A stretch of 64,000 nucleotides of DNA from Paracoccus aminovorans (GTDB taxonomy: Bacteria > Pseudomonadota > Alphaproteobacteria > Rhodobacterales > Rhodobacteraceae). Both the position numbers and the translations under genes were made by a program. Shown piece after piece: positions 53,445 to 63,742 of this stretch. The stretch covers positions 1,629,005 to 1,693,004 of the forward strand of contig NZ_KQ955208.1 in the NCBI RefSeq assembly GCF_001546115.1, given 5' to 3'. The notes under the pieces were generated by a model. The model searched no databases. It saw only the letters and a list, made by a program, of their open reading frames with translations, and was not told where the DNA came from. The stretch's first letter is position 1; each line of letters begins with the position of its first letter.

Positions 53445-56400
53445 GACACCGCCTCCCCGGTTGCCGGTTCGATATTGACGAGGAACGCCTTGAATTCAGG
53501 CGTTTCCACATTGGCGTCGCCGACAAAGGGCGTCAGGCTGTTCGGCCCCCAGCCCTTGCGCGCCGCGCCGACAAAGCCCCAATGCAGCGGGATGCCGACG
53601 ACATAGACGGTCTTGTCGCCGCATTGCAGCGGCTTGAGCCGTTTCGTCACCAGCGCCTTGGCCTTGACCGAGCCGCGCTTGGACCAGACCCGCACCCAGC
53701 CGCCCCTGGTGATGCCCTTCAGCGCCGCCAGCTCCTCGCTGATCTCGACGAAGAATTCGGGCTGGAGGGCCGCGTTGATGCGGTTGTTCTTGGTCCAGTA
53801 GTGGAAATGCTCGGTCAGCCGGTAGGAGGTCGCGACGAAGGGGAATTCGTCGCTGGTGGCGAATTGCTCGGCATCGTCGACAAAGACCCGCGCCACCGGA
53901 TTGCCCCGCATCTCGGGGTTGAAGACGTTGGCGATGGGGCTTTCGAACGGCTCCATATGGGTCGGGAACGGCCCGTCGCGCATCATGCCGCGGGTGAACA
54001 GCCGCGAGGTGCCTTCCTGGTTCATGATGAAGGGGCCGACCTCGCCGGGTTTCGAGGTCGGGGCGATGTCGGGCACGTCGTAGCCGGCCCATTTCTCGCC
54101 GTCCCATTCCATCAGCTTGCGGCTGGCGTCCCAGGGCTTGCCCTGCAGATCGGCCGAGGCGCGGTTGTAGAGGATGCGCCGGTTCAGCGGCCAGGCATAG
54201 GTCCAGTTCGGGAACAGGCCGACGTCGTCGGGGTCGGCGTTGTCGCGCCGGGCCATCATGTTGCCGTCTTCCGTCCAGGAGCCCGAGAAGATCCAGCAGG
54301 CGCCCATGGTCGAGCCGTCGTCGCGATACTGGCTGAAGTTCGCCAGAAGCTTGCCCGCCGGGGTCAGCAGCTTGGCGGTGTCCTTGAGATCGTGGACATC
54401 GGCAAGCGCCCGGCCGTTCATCTCTTTCGCCAGTTCCTCGGCCGTCGGTTCCTCGGGGTCGGCATAGTCCCAGGTCAGGTTCAGGATCGGCTCGGGCAGG
54501 ATGCCGCCCTCGTCCTGGTAAAGCGTCCTGACGCGCTGGAAGATCTGCGACATGATCCAGGTGTCGCGTTTCGACTGGCCCGGCGGCGTGCCCGCCGCCC
54601 AGTGCCATTGCAGCCAGCGCCCCGAGTTCACCAGCGAGCCGTCGTCCTCGGCAAAGCAGGTGGTGGGCAGCTGGATCACCTCGGTCTGGATCGCGGCGGT
54701 GTCCACGTCGTTGTGTTCGCCGTGGTTTTCCCAGAAGCGGGCGGTCTCGGTCTCCAGCGGGTCCATGACGACCAGCAGCTTCAGCTTGCTGAAGGCCTCG
54801 GTCAGCTTGCCGCGGTCGGGGAAGGCCAGAAGCGGGTTGAAGCCCTGGCAGAAGTAGTTGTTGACCTTGCCCGCCTTCATCAGCTCGAACATGCGCAACA
54901 CGTCATAGGTCGGCACGTCCAGCTTGGGCAGCCAGTGATAGGCCCATTCGTTCTGGGCCGTGGCGGCATCGCCCCACATCGCCTTCATGAAGCTGACGAA
55001 GAACTTGGAGTAGTTCTGCCAATAGCTGGTCTGGCCCGGCCGCAGCGGCTTGAAGGCGCGGCTGGACATATAGGTCGCCAGGTCCGGCTCCGCCTCGGTC
55101 GGGACGTTCATGTAGCCGGGCAGCAGGTTCGACATCAGCCCGATGTCGGTCAGGCCCTGGATGTTGGAATGCCCGCGCAAGGCGTTCATGCCGCCGCCGC
55201 GCACGCCGATATTGCCCAGCACCAGCTGCAGCATCGCCATGCCGCGGATGTTCTGCGCGCCCTTGGAATGCTGCGTCCAGCCCAGCGCATACATCGAGGT
55301 CATGGCCTTGTCGGGCGCCGCGCATTCGCCGATCATTTCCGCGATATGCAGGAAACGGTCCTTGGGCGTGCCGCAGACCTGCGCGACCAGCTCGGGCGTA
55401 TAGCGCGAGACATGCTCTTTCAGCAGGTTCCAGACGCAGCGCGGGTTTTGCAGCGTCATGTCGACCTGGGCGAAGCCGTCCTCGCCGATGACGTAGTCCC
55501 AGCTCGACTTGTCATAGTCGCGCTTTTCGGGGTCGTAGCCCGAGAACAGCCCGTCGCTCCAGCCGAACTCGTCCTTCACGATGAAGGGCGCGTTGGTGAA
55601 GTTCCTGACATAGTCCCATTGGACCCTGTCGTTCTGGATCATCCAGTTGATGAGCGCCATCAGGAAGGTGATGTCCGAACCGGGCCGGATCGGGGCGTAA
55701 TAATCAGATACGGATGCCGTGCGCGTGAACCTTGGGTCCACGACGATCAGCTTGGCGCCGCGCCGCGCCTTGGCTTCGGTCACCCATTTGAAGCCGCAGG
55801 GATGGGCTTCGGCGGCATTCCCGCCCATCACGATCACCAGGTCGGTGTTCTTGATGTCGGTCCAGGGGTTGGTCATCGCTCCGCGGCCAAATGTCGGGCC
55901 CAAACTGGACACCGTGGGGCCGTGTCAGACGCGCGCCTGGTTGTCGAATCCGACGATCCCCATGGCGCGCACCGTCTTGTAGGTCAGCCATGCGGTTTCA
56001 TTGGTGGTGGCCGAGGCGGCCAGGAAGCCCGTGGTGGTCCAGCGGTTCACCGGCACGCCGAGATCGTTGGTCAGCACCATGTTGGCGTCGCGGTCGTCCT
56101 TCAGCGCGCGGGCGATCTTGTCCAGCGCCTCGTCCCAGCTGATCTCCTCGAAGCCGGCGGCGCCGGGGCGGCGGATGCGGGGCGCGGTCAGGCGGGTTTC
56201 GGAATGGACGATGTCCTTCAGCGCCGCGCCTTTCGGGCACAGCGTGCCGCGGTTGGTCGGGTGGTCGGCATCGCCCTCGATATGGGTGATGACGGCGTTT
56301 TCACCGGCCGCGACGTCGCCCTTGGAATAGATCAGGATGCCACAGGCAACCGAGCAATAGGTGCAGGTGTTGCGCGTCTCGGTCATCGAGGCCAGCTTGA

Positions 56401-56524
56401 AGGCACGCACATGCGCCTGCTCCGCCGCCTCTGCCTCGCCAAAGCCCATGGCTCCCAGCGAGGTTGCCGCGACACCCGCGCCGGCCAGCTTCAGAAAGCC
56501 ACGCCGCGAGAGGTCGATGTTCAT
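53441..56524 (-). CDS. fdoG: Formate dehydrogenase catalytic subunit, selenocysteine UGA at codon 200
   Basis: 1027 aa if the UGA at 55927-55925 is read as Sec; otherwise translation stops after 199 aa. The Tat signal [12 protein letters not shown] begins the protein; a [4Fe-4S] motif [14 protein letters not shown] follows near residues 45-58. The Sec lies in [25 protein letters not shown], the exact context of FdnG/FdoG. The molybdopterin domain continues to the C-terminus ([12 protein letters not shown] to the end). Formate oxidation in the periplasm feeds electrons to the beta and gamma subunits. Start 56524 has AGGAGGG upstream. Confidence 0.96.
55896..55927 (-). promoter_or_regulatory. 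Candidate SECIS hairpin at the fdoG UGA
   Basis: Directly after the UGA, GGCCC (55921-55917) pairs with GGGCC (55901-55897) around a G/T-rich loop containing ACGGTG, close to the position and shape of bacterial SECIS elements that bind SelB. Confidence 0.6.
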
Positions 56525-56605
56525 CGCGCCCTCCTTTGCCTGTCGTAGAGATAGGTACAGGGTCAGGATTGCGCGGTATGGTAGTGCTGTCAAGCGCAAG
56601 CACCG

Positions 56606-56632
56606 AAGGCACGCCCCAGCGGGGCGCGCCTT
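56606..56632. terminator. Hairpin between gbcB and fdoG
   Basis: AAGGC-CGCCCC pairs with GGGGCG-GCCTT with one mismatch. It sits between the gbcB stop and the fdoG start and could weaken read-through from gbcAB into the dehydrogenase genes. Confidence 0.5.
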
Positions 56633-56650
56633 GGACGACACACGCCAAGC

Positions 56651-57727
56651 TCAGACTTCGACGGCGATGGCGCCCATGGGATGCGAGCAGCAGGCCAGGA
56701 TATAGCCTGCCTCGATGTCGTCGTCGGTGATGCCGCCGTTGTGGACCATATGCACCTCGCCCGAGGTCTTCCTGATCTTGCAGGTGCCGCACAGGCCGAA
56801 GGTGCAACCCGAGGGGATGTTCAGCCCGTTCGCCTTGGCCACCGCCAGCACCGTGTCGGTCTCGGCGCATTTCGCGGTGATGCCCGAGGCGGCAAAGGTG
56901 ATCTGCGCGCCGGCGGCATCGTCCAGCACCACGTCGTCCAGCACCGGGGCATCGGATTCGGTGCGGATCGGGGCGCCGAAGCTTTCCTGATGGTAATGGT
57001 CCATGTCGAAGCCGAGCGCGATCAGCATGTCGCGCACCGCCTGCATGAAGGGCTCGGGGCCGCAGCAGAACACCTCGCGTTCCAGGTAGTCGGGCGCCAT
57101 CAGGCCCAGCATGATCTGGTTCAGCCGGCCGCTGTAGCCGTGCCAGGTGCGAAACGGGTCGCTTTGTTCGATGGTAAAGCGCAGCTGCAGGCCGGGCACG
57201 CGGTCGGCCATGCCTTCCAGCCGCTGGCGGAAGATGATCTCGCTGGGGGTGCGGGCGGCGTGGACAAAGACGATGTCCGGCATCTCGCCCGAATCCCAGG
57301 CCCAGGTCGTCATCGACATGACCGGGGTGATGCCGGATCCGGCCGAAATGAACAGGTATTTCGGCGCCTCGTGCTTGACGAAGCTGAAGATGCCGCTGGG
57401 CCCATAGGCCTTGAGCCGCATCCCCGGCCGCAGGTGGTCCAGCATCCAGCGCGTGCCGATGCTGTCGGGACCGGCCTTGACCGTCACCGAGATCGACAGC
57501 GGCCGCGACGGGCTGGAGCTGATGGTATAGGTGCGCTGGACGTTGCCGCCCGGCACCGGCAGGTCCAGCGTGATGAACTGCCCCGGCTGATAGTCGAACC
57601 AGGCCCCCGAGGGCGCGCGAAAGGTGAAGGTGGCGGTGTCCGTGCATTCGGGCACCACCATCACGCATTCCAGCGGCTCGTCGTCCTTCCAGGGCCGGTC
57701 GCCGAATGCCTTGACCAGGACCGCCAT
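56651..57727 (-). CDS. gbcB: GbcB-like oxygenase reductase
   Basis: 358 aa. FAD domain with PGQFITLDLPVPGGNVQRTYTISSSP, NAD domain with SAGSGITPVMSM and FCCGPEPFM, and a C-terminal [2Fe-2S] ferredoxin SGCTFGLCGTCKIRKTSGEV...LACCSHP. It would feed electrons from NAD(P)H to the Rieske oxygenase. It starts at the last base of gbcA. Confidence 0.86.
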   Translation of the reverse strand: MAVLVKAFGDRPWKDDEPLECVMVVPECTDTATFTFRAPSGAWFDYQPGQFITLDLPVPGGNVQRTYTISSSPSRPLSISVTVKAGPDSIGTRWMLDHLRPGMRLKAYGPSGIFSFVKHEAPKYLFISAGSGITPVMSMTTWAWDSGEMPDIVFVHAARTPSEIIFRQRLEGMADRVPGLQLRFTIEQSDPFRTWHGYSGRLNQIMLGLMAPDYLEREVFCCGPEPFMQAVRDMLIALGFDMDHYHQESFGAPIRTESDAPVLDDVVLDDAAGAQITFAASGITAKCAETDTVLAVAKANGLNIPSGCTFGLCGTCKIRKTSGEVHMVHNGGITDDDIEAGYILACCSHPMGAIAVEV

Positions 57728-58965
57728 TATTCCGCCGCCATCGCCGGGGTGGGGGACAGGCGGCCGATCATGGTGTCGGCATACCAGTCGATGAACTGCA
57801 CCACGCCCTCTTCCTGGATCGAGGAATAGGGGCCCGGCTCATAGGCCGGCGACAGGATGCCCTTCTGGTTTTCCTCGACGACCTGGCGGTCCTCGTCATT
57901 GGTGTTGATCCAGACGGTGGTCAGGTCCTCGATATTGTAGTCCACGCCCTCGACCGCGTCCTTGTGCACCAGCCAGTTCGTGGTGACCTGGGTTTCGGTC
58001 GGGCTGATCGGCAGCACGCGGAAGACGATGGCGTGGTCGGCCAGGAAGTGGTTCCAGGTGTTCGGATAATGGAAGAACAGCAGGCTGCCGGCGTCGTTGA
58101 AGGGCATGCTGCCCATGCGCTTCGCGACCGCGGCCTTGGTGCTCATGGTGTAGCTTTCGGCGTTGTTCAGCAGCGGGATGCGGGCCAGGCGCCATTGCAT
58201 CTTGGGGTGGTTGACGAAGCGCGAGGGCAGGCCGGCCTCTTCGCAGCGCTTCCAATGCGCCAGGATGTCGGGGCTGGCGCTGTCGGGGCCTTCCATCGCG
58301 GTCATGTTCGGGTTGTCGGAATAGGTCCGGCAGAGAGAGGGGTGGCTGCCGCCGCAATGATAGCATTCGCGGTTGTTCTCGATCACCAGCTTCCAGTTGC
58401 CGTTCTCGATGATGGTCGAGGAATAGGCCACCTTGGCATCGGCCAGCGCACTGGGCGCCAAGTAGGACATCAGCTGCTTGGCCACATCGGCGATGGCGGG
58501 CGGCACCTCGGCCAGGCAGATGAAGACCATGCCGTTCAGGTCCACGCAATGCACCGGCTTCAGCCCGAATTTCGAGGCGTCGAAATCGTCGCCCATGTCG
58601 CGGGCATAGAGCAGCTTGCCGTCCAGCTCATAGGTCCACTGGTGATAGGGGCAGACCAGCTTCGGGGTCGAGCCGTTCGGCTTGGAGCACAGGCGCTGGC
58701 CGCGGTGGCGGCAGACGTTGTGGAAGGCCCGCACCTTGCCGTCGCCGCCGCGCACGATCAGCACCGGATAGGCGCCGACCTGCATGGTGGCATAGTTGCC
58801 GGTCTTGGGAATCTCGCAGGCCGGAACGGCGAACAGCCATTCCTTGTACCAGATCTGCGCGAGGTCGGTCTGGAAAACGCCCTCGTCGCAGTAAAGATCG
58901 CGGGGCAGCGCGAAATTCTTCTGGCGGTTGGCGAGTTGGTTCAGGATCTCGACTGTGTTCAGCAT
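57727..58965 (-). CDS. gbcA: GbcA-like glycine betaine Rieske monooxygenase
   Basis: 412 aa. Rieske cluster ligands C85-x-H87 and C105-x2-H108 in NVCRHRGQRLC and KLVCPYHQWTYELDG; the mononuclear iron site includes ENNRECYHCGGSHP. The enzyme oxidises one methyl group of glycine betaine, yielding dimethylglycine and formaldehyde. The pairing with the GbcB-type reductase supports the substrate, but choline- or carnitine-type oxygenases are related. Upstream 58966-59179 holds no clear motif. Confidence 0.85.
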   Translation of the reverse strand: MLNTVEILNQLANRQKNFALPRDLYCDEGVFQTDLAQIWYKEWLFAVPACEIPKTGNYATMQVGAYPVLIVRGGDGKVRAFHNVCRHRGQRLCSKPNGSTPKLVCPYHQWTYELDGKLLYARDMGDDFDASKFGLKPVHCVDLNGMVFICLAEVPPAIADVAKQLMSYLAPSALADAKVAYSSTIIENGNWKLVIENNRECYHCGGSHPSLCRTYSDNPNMTAMEGPDSASPDILAHWKRCEEAGLPSRFVNHPKMQWRLARIPLLNNAESYTMSTKAAVAKRMGSMPFNDAGSLLFFHYPNTWNHFLADHAIVFRVLPISPTETQVTTNWLVHKDAVEGVDYNIEDLTTVWINTNDEDRQVVEENQKGILSPAYEPGPYSSIQEEGVVQFIDWYADTMIGRLSPTPAMAAE

Positions 58966-59179
58966 GGCTTGATTCCGCTGGCTATGGGGGACGTGCTGTT
59001 TTCAGGAATGCACCCGTTTTCGCCGCCAGCGCTCTTCAAATACGACGCATGGATGACGCAAACGGATCACGCCGCGCGCGATTTCGTGCGCGGCCGCCGA
59101 AAGCCGCCGCGGGCCGGGTTGCCAGCCCCGGCGGCGCGGCGCAAGCTTGGCGCAGGGATCCGGGCGAAGAGGGCGGGCC

Positions 59180-60202
59180 ATGCGGCGCAGGACTGGGTTG
59201 GGAATCGTCGCCGCGCTGGCGCTGCTTCTGGCCGGCAATGCGCTGGCGCAGCAGGCGGCCGACAACCCGGGGCCCTCGTTCTTTCGCATCGGCACCGGTA
59301 GCACGGCGGGCACCTATTATCCCATCGGCGGTTTGCTGGCCCAAGCGATTTCGGCGCCGCCGGGAGCAAGGGCCTGCGCCGAGCCGGGCGAATGCGGCGT
59401 GCCGGGGCTGGTCGCCTCGGCCCTGGCCTCGACCGGATCGGTGGCGAATGCCGAGGCGGTGCAGGGCGGGGCGCTGGAATCGGGCTTCGTCCAGGGCGAC
59501 GTCGCCGCCTGGGCCTATTCCGGCGGCGGGATCTGGCAGGACAGGCCCAAGGCCGACAAGCTGCGCGCCATCGCCAATCTATACCCCGAGGCCATCCATC
59601 TGGTGGTGCGCGACGGCGCGCAGATCGAATCGGTCGCCGACCTGCGCGGCAAGCGGGTATCGCTGGACGAGCCCGGCTCGGGCACGCTGGTCGATGCCCG
59701 AGCCATCCTGGCCGGGGCCGGGCTGTCCGAACGGGACATTTCACCCCTCTATTTGACGCTGGACGAGGCCGGCGCGGCAATGCAGCAGGGCCAGCTTGAC
59801 GCGCTGTTCTTCGTCGGCGGCTATCCGGCCGGCGCCATCGCGGAACTCGCCAGCCAGCAGCCGATCCGCATCCTGCCCATCGACGGCGCGCTGGCCCAGG
59901 GGCTGATGGGCGAGCACGGCTTCCTGGCCCGCGCCACGATCCCGGCCAGCACCTATGACGGACAGGACGCCGATGTCGCGACGATCAGCGTCGGCGCGCA
60001 GTGGATCACCTCGGCCGACCAGCCCGAGGCGCTGATCCACGACATCACCCGGGCGCTGTGGAGCGCGCGCAGCCGCCGGCTGCTGGACGCCGGCCACGCC
60101 CGGGGGCGCGACATCGCGCCCGATCGTGCATTGCAAGGCATCGGCATCCCGCTGCATCCCGGCGCCGCGCGCTATTACCGCGAAGCCGGCCTGCTGAAGT
60201 GA
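59180..60202 (+). CDS. TAXI-family solute-binding protein
   Basis: 340 aa. Signal peptide at residues about 5-24 (ending ALAQ). FFRIGTGSTAGTYYPIGGLLAQAIS at the start of the domain, LRGKRVSLDEPGSGTLVDARAILAGAGL, DALFFVGGYPAGAIAEL and VGAQWITSADQPE follow the TAXI fold. Such proteins feed TRAP transporters for carboxylates such as 2-oxoglutarate or glutamate, but no transporter membrane gene is nearby. Start 59180 gives the signal peptide without extra residues. Confidence 0.88.
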   Translation: MRRRTGLGIVAALALLLAGNALAQQAADNPGPSFFRIGTGSTAGTYYPIGGLLAQAISAPPGARACAEPGECGVPGLVASALASTGSVANAEAVQGGALESGFVQGDVAAWAYSGGGIWQDRPKADKLRAIANLYPEAIHLVVRDGAQIESVADLRGKRVSLDEPGSGTLVDARAILAGAGLSERDISPLYLTLDEAGAAMQQGQLDALFFVGGYPAGAIAELASQQPIRILPIDGALAQGLMGEHGFLARATIPASTYDGQDADVATISVGAQWITSADQPEALIHDITRALWSARSRRLLDAGHARGRDIAPDRALQGIGIPLHPGAARYYREAGLLK

Positions 60203-60612
60203 AGGCCCGCGCGGGCGGTTCGGCATAACCCTGTGGATAAGCCGCCGCGACTCACCCGGCATGGATTGTGGAGATCCGGCCTGCCCGCGCCGGCCTGTGC
60301 ATGACCCCGCCGCGGCCCGCGTGAACGAAACGGGTTTGTCCCCATGTAGAAAACCCGCCGGATCGCCGTCAACAGTCTGTGGACAAGAAAATCTTTCACA
60401 AATTTATCCACAGAGGTCTTTGTCACAATATGCTGATTTCACTTCGGTAATTTCTTAACGAATGGTTAACGGGATTTTTCTCCCCAACCGGCTGCGGCTG
60501 GGGAGATCTGCCGTGGAACAGCGCAATCCCGTCATCCACAGGCCCAACAACAACATCATCTTTCTTTATCTTCTTTCTTTTTTGTTAGAGGAGATGGCCT
60601 CGGAGGTGCCCG
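60203..60612. other. Candidate chromosomal origin region
   Basis: 410 bp without a gene, strongly A/T-richer than the surroundings. It holds perfect DnaA boxes TGTGGATAA (60232-60240) and TTATCCACA (60404-60412), a near-perfect TGTGGACAA (60378-60386), a weaker TTGTCCCCA (60336-60344), a CtrA-type box at 60455-60469 and a T-rich tract near 60560-60590. hemJ-rho-mnmE-mnmG and a parS-like site follow, as at alphaproteobacterial origins. Activity is inferred, not shown. Confidence 0.65.
60455..60470. promoter_or_regulatory. CtrA-type box in the origin-like region
   Basis: TTAACGAATGGTTAAC, a perfect TTAA-N7-TTAA motif. In Caulobacter CtrA represses the origin through such boxes. It is 51 bp after the nearest DnaA box. 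Confidence 0.6.
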
Positions 60613-61059
60613 ATGACCGATTTCCTGTCCCTCGCTTACCCTTGGGTGAAGGCGCTGCATGTCATGGCGGTGATTTCCTGGATGGCCGGGCTGTTCTACC
60701 TGCCCAGGCTGTTCGTCTATCACGTGGAACGCGGCCAGAACGGCGCCGAGCCGGGGCAATCCTTTGCGATCATGGAGCAGAAGCTGCTGCGGATGATCAT
60801 GAACCCGGCGATGGTGGTCAGCTGGCTGGCCGGGCTGGCGCTGGTCATGACGCCCGGCATCGTGGATTGGAGCATGGTCTGGCCCTGGACCAAGGCGGCG
60901 GGCGTGCTGGGGATGACCTGGTTTCACATGTGGCTGTCCGGGCAGCGCAGGGCGCTGTTGTCCGGGCGCGGGCTGAGCGGGCGCCGCTACCGGATGATGA
61001 ACGAAGTGCCGACGCTGCTGATGGCGCTGATCGTGCTCTCGGTGATCGTGAAGTTCTGA
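60613..61059 (+). CDS. hemJ: HemJ protoporphyrinogen oxidase
   Basis: 148 aa with four membrane helices. PWVKALHVMAVISWMAGLFYLPRLFVYH at the N-terminus contains the conserved His and Arg of the family; KLLRMIMNPAMVVSWLAGLALV and GMTWFHMWLSGQRRAL follow. HemJ oxidises protoporphyrinogen IX in haem synthesis. GGAGG lies just before the ATG. It precedes rho, as in many alphaproteobacteria. Confidence 0.92.
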   Translation: MTDFLSLAYPWVKALHVMAVISWMAGLFYLPRLFVYHVERGQNGAEPGQSFAIMEQKLLRMIMNPAMVVSWLAGLALVMTPGIVDWSMVWPWTKAAGVLGMTWFHMWLSGQRRALLSGRGLSGRRYRMMNEVPTLLMALIVLSVIVKF

Positions 61060-61181
61060 AGAATTGACTCGCGGCCGCTTTCTGCCTATGTGAGCCCTGT
61101 CCGCCGTCCGGCGGAATCTTTCCAGACACAGTTTTTCGCGCGGCCCGGTCCGACCCCGGCACTTGCGCGCATAGGCGAGAC

Positions 61182-62453
61182 ATGACCGAAGAACGTCTTA
61201 ACCTGTCCGATCTCAAGGCCAAGAGCCCGGCCGACCTGCTGTCGATGGCCGAGGAGTGGGAGATCGAGAACGCCTCGACCATGCGCAAGGGCGAGATGAT
61301 GTTCTCGATCCTCAAGGAGCATGCCGAGGAAGGTTACGACATCGGCGGCGACGGCGTGCTGGAAGTGGTCCAGGACGGTTTCGGCTTCCTGCGCTCGACC
61401 GAGGCGAACTATCTGCCCGGCCCCGACGATATCTATGTCAGCCCCGACATGATCCGCCAGCATGCGCTGCGCACCGGCGACACCGTCGAGGGCGTGATCC
61501 GTGCGCCGGGCGAGAACGAGCGTTACTTCGCCCTGACCAAGGTCGAGCGGATCAATTTCGAGGATCCGGAAAAGGCGCGCCACAAGGTCGCCTTTGACAA
61601 CCTGACGCCGCTTTATCCGAATGAGCGGCTGAAGATGGAAATCGAGGATCCGACGATCAAGGATCGCTCGGCCCGGATCATCGACCTGGTGGCGCCGATC
61701 GGCAAGGGCCAGCGCTCGCTGATCGTGGCGCCACCGCGCACCGGCAAGACCGTGCTGCTGCAGAACATCGCGCATTCGATCGCCAACAATCATCCCGAAT
61801 GCTACCTGATCGTGCTGCTGATCGACGAGCGGCCGGAAGAAGTGACTGACATGCAGCGCTCGGTCAAGGGCGAGGTGGTTTCCTCGACCTTTGACGAGCC
61901 GGCCAGCCGGCACGTCGCCGTGTCCGAGATGGTGATCGAAAAGGCCAAGCGGCTGGTCGAGCACAAGCGAGATGTGGTGATCCTGCTGGATTCGATCACA
62001 AGACTTGGTAGAGCCTTCAATACCGTGGTGCCCAGCTCGGGCAAGGTCCTGACCGGCGGCGTCGACGCCAACGCCTTGCAGCGCCCGAAGCGGTTCTTCG
62101 GCGCGGCGCGGAATATCGAGGAGGGCGGCTCGCTGACCATCATCGCCACGGCGCTGATCGACACCGGCTCGCGCATGGACGAGGTGATCTTCGAGGAATT
62201 CAAGGGCACCGGCAACAGCGAGATCGTGCTGGACCGCAAGGTCGCCGACAAGCGCGTGTTCCCGGCCATGGACATCCTGAAATCCGGCACCCGGAAAGAG
62301 GAACTCCTGGTCGATTCCAAGGACTTGCAGAAGACTTACCTGCTGCGCCGCATCCTGAACCCGATGGGCACCACCGATGCGATCGAGTTCCTGATCTCGA
62401 AGCTGAAGCAGACCAAGACCAACGGCGAATTCTTCGATTCGATGAACGCCTGA
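61182..62453 (+). CDS. rho: Transcription termination factor Rho
   Basis: 423 aa, complete. RNA-binding domain with [31 protein letters not shown], Walker [15 protein letters not shown], Walker [17 protein letters not shown]-loop [15 protein letters not shown] and R-loop [30 protein letters not shown]. Hexameric RNA helicase ending transcription. The 122 bp upstream show no clear regulatory structure. Confidence 0.98.
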   Translation: MTEERLNLSDLKAKSPADLLSMAEEWEIENASTMRKGEMMFSILKEHAEEGYDIGGDGVLEVVQDGFGFLRSTEANYLPGPDDIYVSPDMIRQHALRTGDTVEGVIRAPGENERYFALTKVERINFEDPEKARHKVAFDNLTPLYPNERLKMEIEDPTIKDRSARIIDLVAPIGKGQRSLIVAPPRTGKTVLLQNIAHSIANNHPECYLIVLLIDERPEEVTDMQRSVKGEVVSSTFDEPASRHVAVSEMVIEKAKRLVEHKRDVVILLDSITRLGRAFNTVVPSSGKVLTGGVDANALQRPKRFFGAARNIEEGGSLTIIATALIDTGSRMDEVIFEEFKGTGNSEIVLDRKVADKRVFPAMDILKSGTRKEELLVDSKDLQKTYLLRRILNPMGTTDAIEFLISKLKQTKTNGEFFDSMNA

Positions 62454-62469
62454 CGGCGCGGAGGATGCG

Positions 62470-63726
62470 GTGGACACGATCTTTGCCGAGGCAACGCCTC
62501 CTGGCCGGGGGGGCGTTTCCGTTGTTCGTCTGAGCGGTCCGCAGGCGCGGTCCGCGGTGGAATCGCTTGCCGGTCCGCTGGCGCAACCGCGCCTGGCCGT
62601 TGTGCGGCCATTGCGGGATGGCGACGATCTGATCGATCGCGCCCTGGTGATCTGGTTTGCCGAGGGCCACAGCTTCACCGGTGAAGAAGTCGCGGAACTG
62701 CATCTGCATGGCGCACCGGTCATTGCAAGCCGATTGACCGAGGCCCTGCTGCAACGCGGCCTCCGGCGCGCTGACCCGGGCGAGTTCACGCGTCGGGCCT
62801 TCCTGAACGGACGGATGGATCTGGCCGAGGCCGAAGGCCTGGCGGACCTGCTTTCCGCCGAAACAGAAGCACAACGCCGCCTGGCCATGCGCGCCACCGA
62901 GGGCGAGTTGAGCGAAAAGGCGGATAGCCTGCGAGCCAGCCTGATTCGCGCCGGCGCCCTGGTCGAGGCCAGCATCGACTTTGCCGATGAGGAAGTTCCC
63001 GACGAAATACCCGGCGAGGTGTTTCAGATCGTCGAAGCGGTCCAGGCGGAAATCCGACACATGCTGGCTCGCTATCCCGCAACCGAGCGCTTGCGGCAGG
63101 GCTATGAAGTGGCGATCATCGGGCCTCCGAATGCCGGAAAATCGACGCTGCTCAACCGGATCGGGCAAAGAGACGTCGCGCTGGTTTCGGATATTGCCGG
63201 AACGACGCGCGATATTCTTGAACTGCGCACCGACCTTCGTGGCCTGCCGGTCACATTTCTGGACACCGCGGGACTTCGCGAAAGCCAAGACGTCATAGAG
63301 GCCATGGGAATTTCCCGCGCCAGAGCTCGCGCCGAGGCCTCGGACCTGCGCATCCATCTTTCGCCGGAAGGAATGCCGAGCGAACCTTGGGGGCCGGACG
63401 ACATTGTGGTGCGTTCCAAGAGCGATCTTTCACAAGCCGAGGGGCTGTCAGTCTCTGCGGCTACCGGGCAGGGGGTCGCAGAACTTCTCGACCTGGTCTA
63501 TGATCGGTTGCGAATCCGGGCGGCCGATTCCGGCCTGATCAGCCACAAGCGTCAGGCGGAGGCGCTGGAGCGTGCTCATGAAGCGCTTCAGTTGCCCATG
63601 CGATCGCCTGAGTTTGTTGCCGAATCGCTTCGCCAGGCCATTCAAGCTCTGGCCGCGATGGTCGGCCGGATTGGCGCGGAAGAATATCTGGACGAGATTT
63701 TCAGCTCGTTCTGCATCGGAAAGTAG
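62470..63726 (+). CDS. mnmE: MnmE, tRNA modification GTPase
   Basis: 418 aa from a GTG at 62470. N-terminal formyl-THF-binding domain ([22 protein letters not shown]), G domain with [28 protein letters not shown] and FLDTAGLRE, and the C-terminal CIGK cysteine motif. It works with MnmG on the wobble uridine of several tRNAs. Confidence 0.96.
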   Translation: MDTIFAEATPPGRGGVSVVRLSGPQARSAVESLAGPLAQPRLAVVRPLRDGDDLIDRALVIWFAEGHSFTGEEVAELHLHGAPVIASRLTEALLQRGLRRADPGEFTRRAFLNGRMDLAEAEGLADLLSAETEAQRRLAMRATEGELSEKADSLRASLIRAGALVEASIDFADEEVPDEIPGEVFQIVEAVQAEIRHMLARYPATERLRQGYEVAIIGPPNAGKSTLLNRIGQRDVALVSDIAGTTRDILELRTDLRGLPVTFLDTAGLRESQDVIEAMGISRARARAEASDLRIHLSPEGMPSEPWGPDDIVVRSKSDLSQAEGLSVSAATGQGVAELLDLVYDRLRIRAADSGLISHKRQAEALERAHEALQLPMRSPEFVAESLRQAIQALAAMVGRIGAEEYLDEIFSSFCIGK

Positions 63727-63742
63727 GGTTTCACGTGAAACA
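63727..63742. other. parS-like centromere site
   Basis: GGTTTCACGTGAAACA: 14 bases form a perfect palindrome, and the 16-mer differs from the bacterial parS consensus only at the first base. It begins after the mnmE stop and covers the mnmG start codon. It would bind ParB for chromosome segregation. Confidence 0.85.

Noticed and set aside
53582..56548. Long plus-strand open frame opposite the formate dehydrogenase genes
   Set aside because: Low-complexity composition and full overlap with a well-recognised enzyme; a by-product of codon bias.
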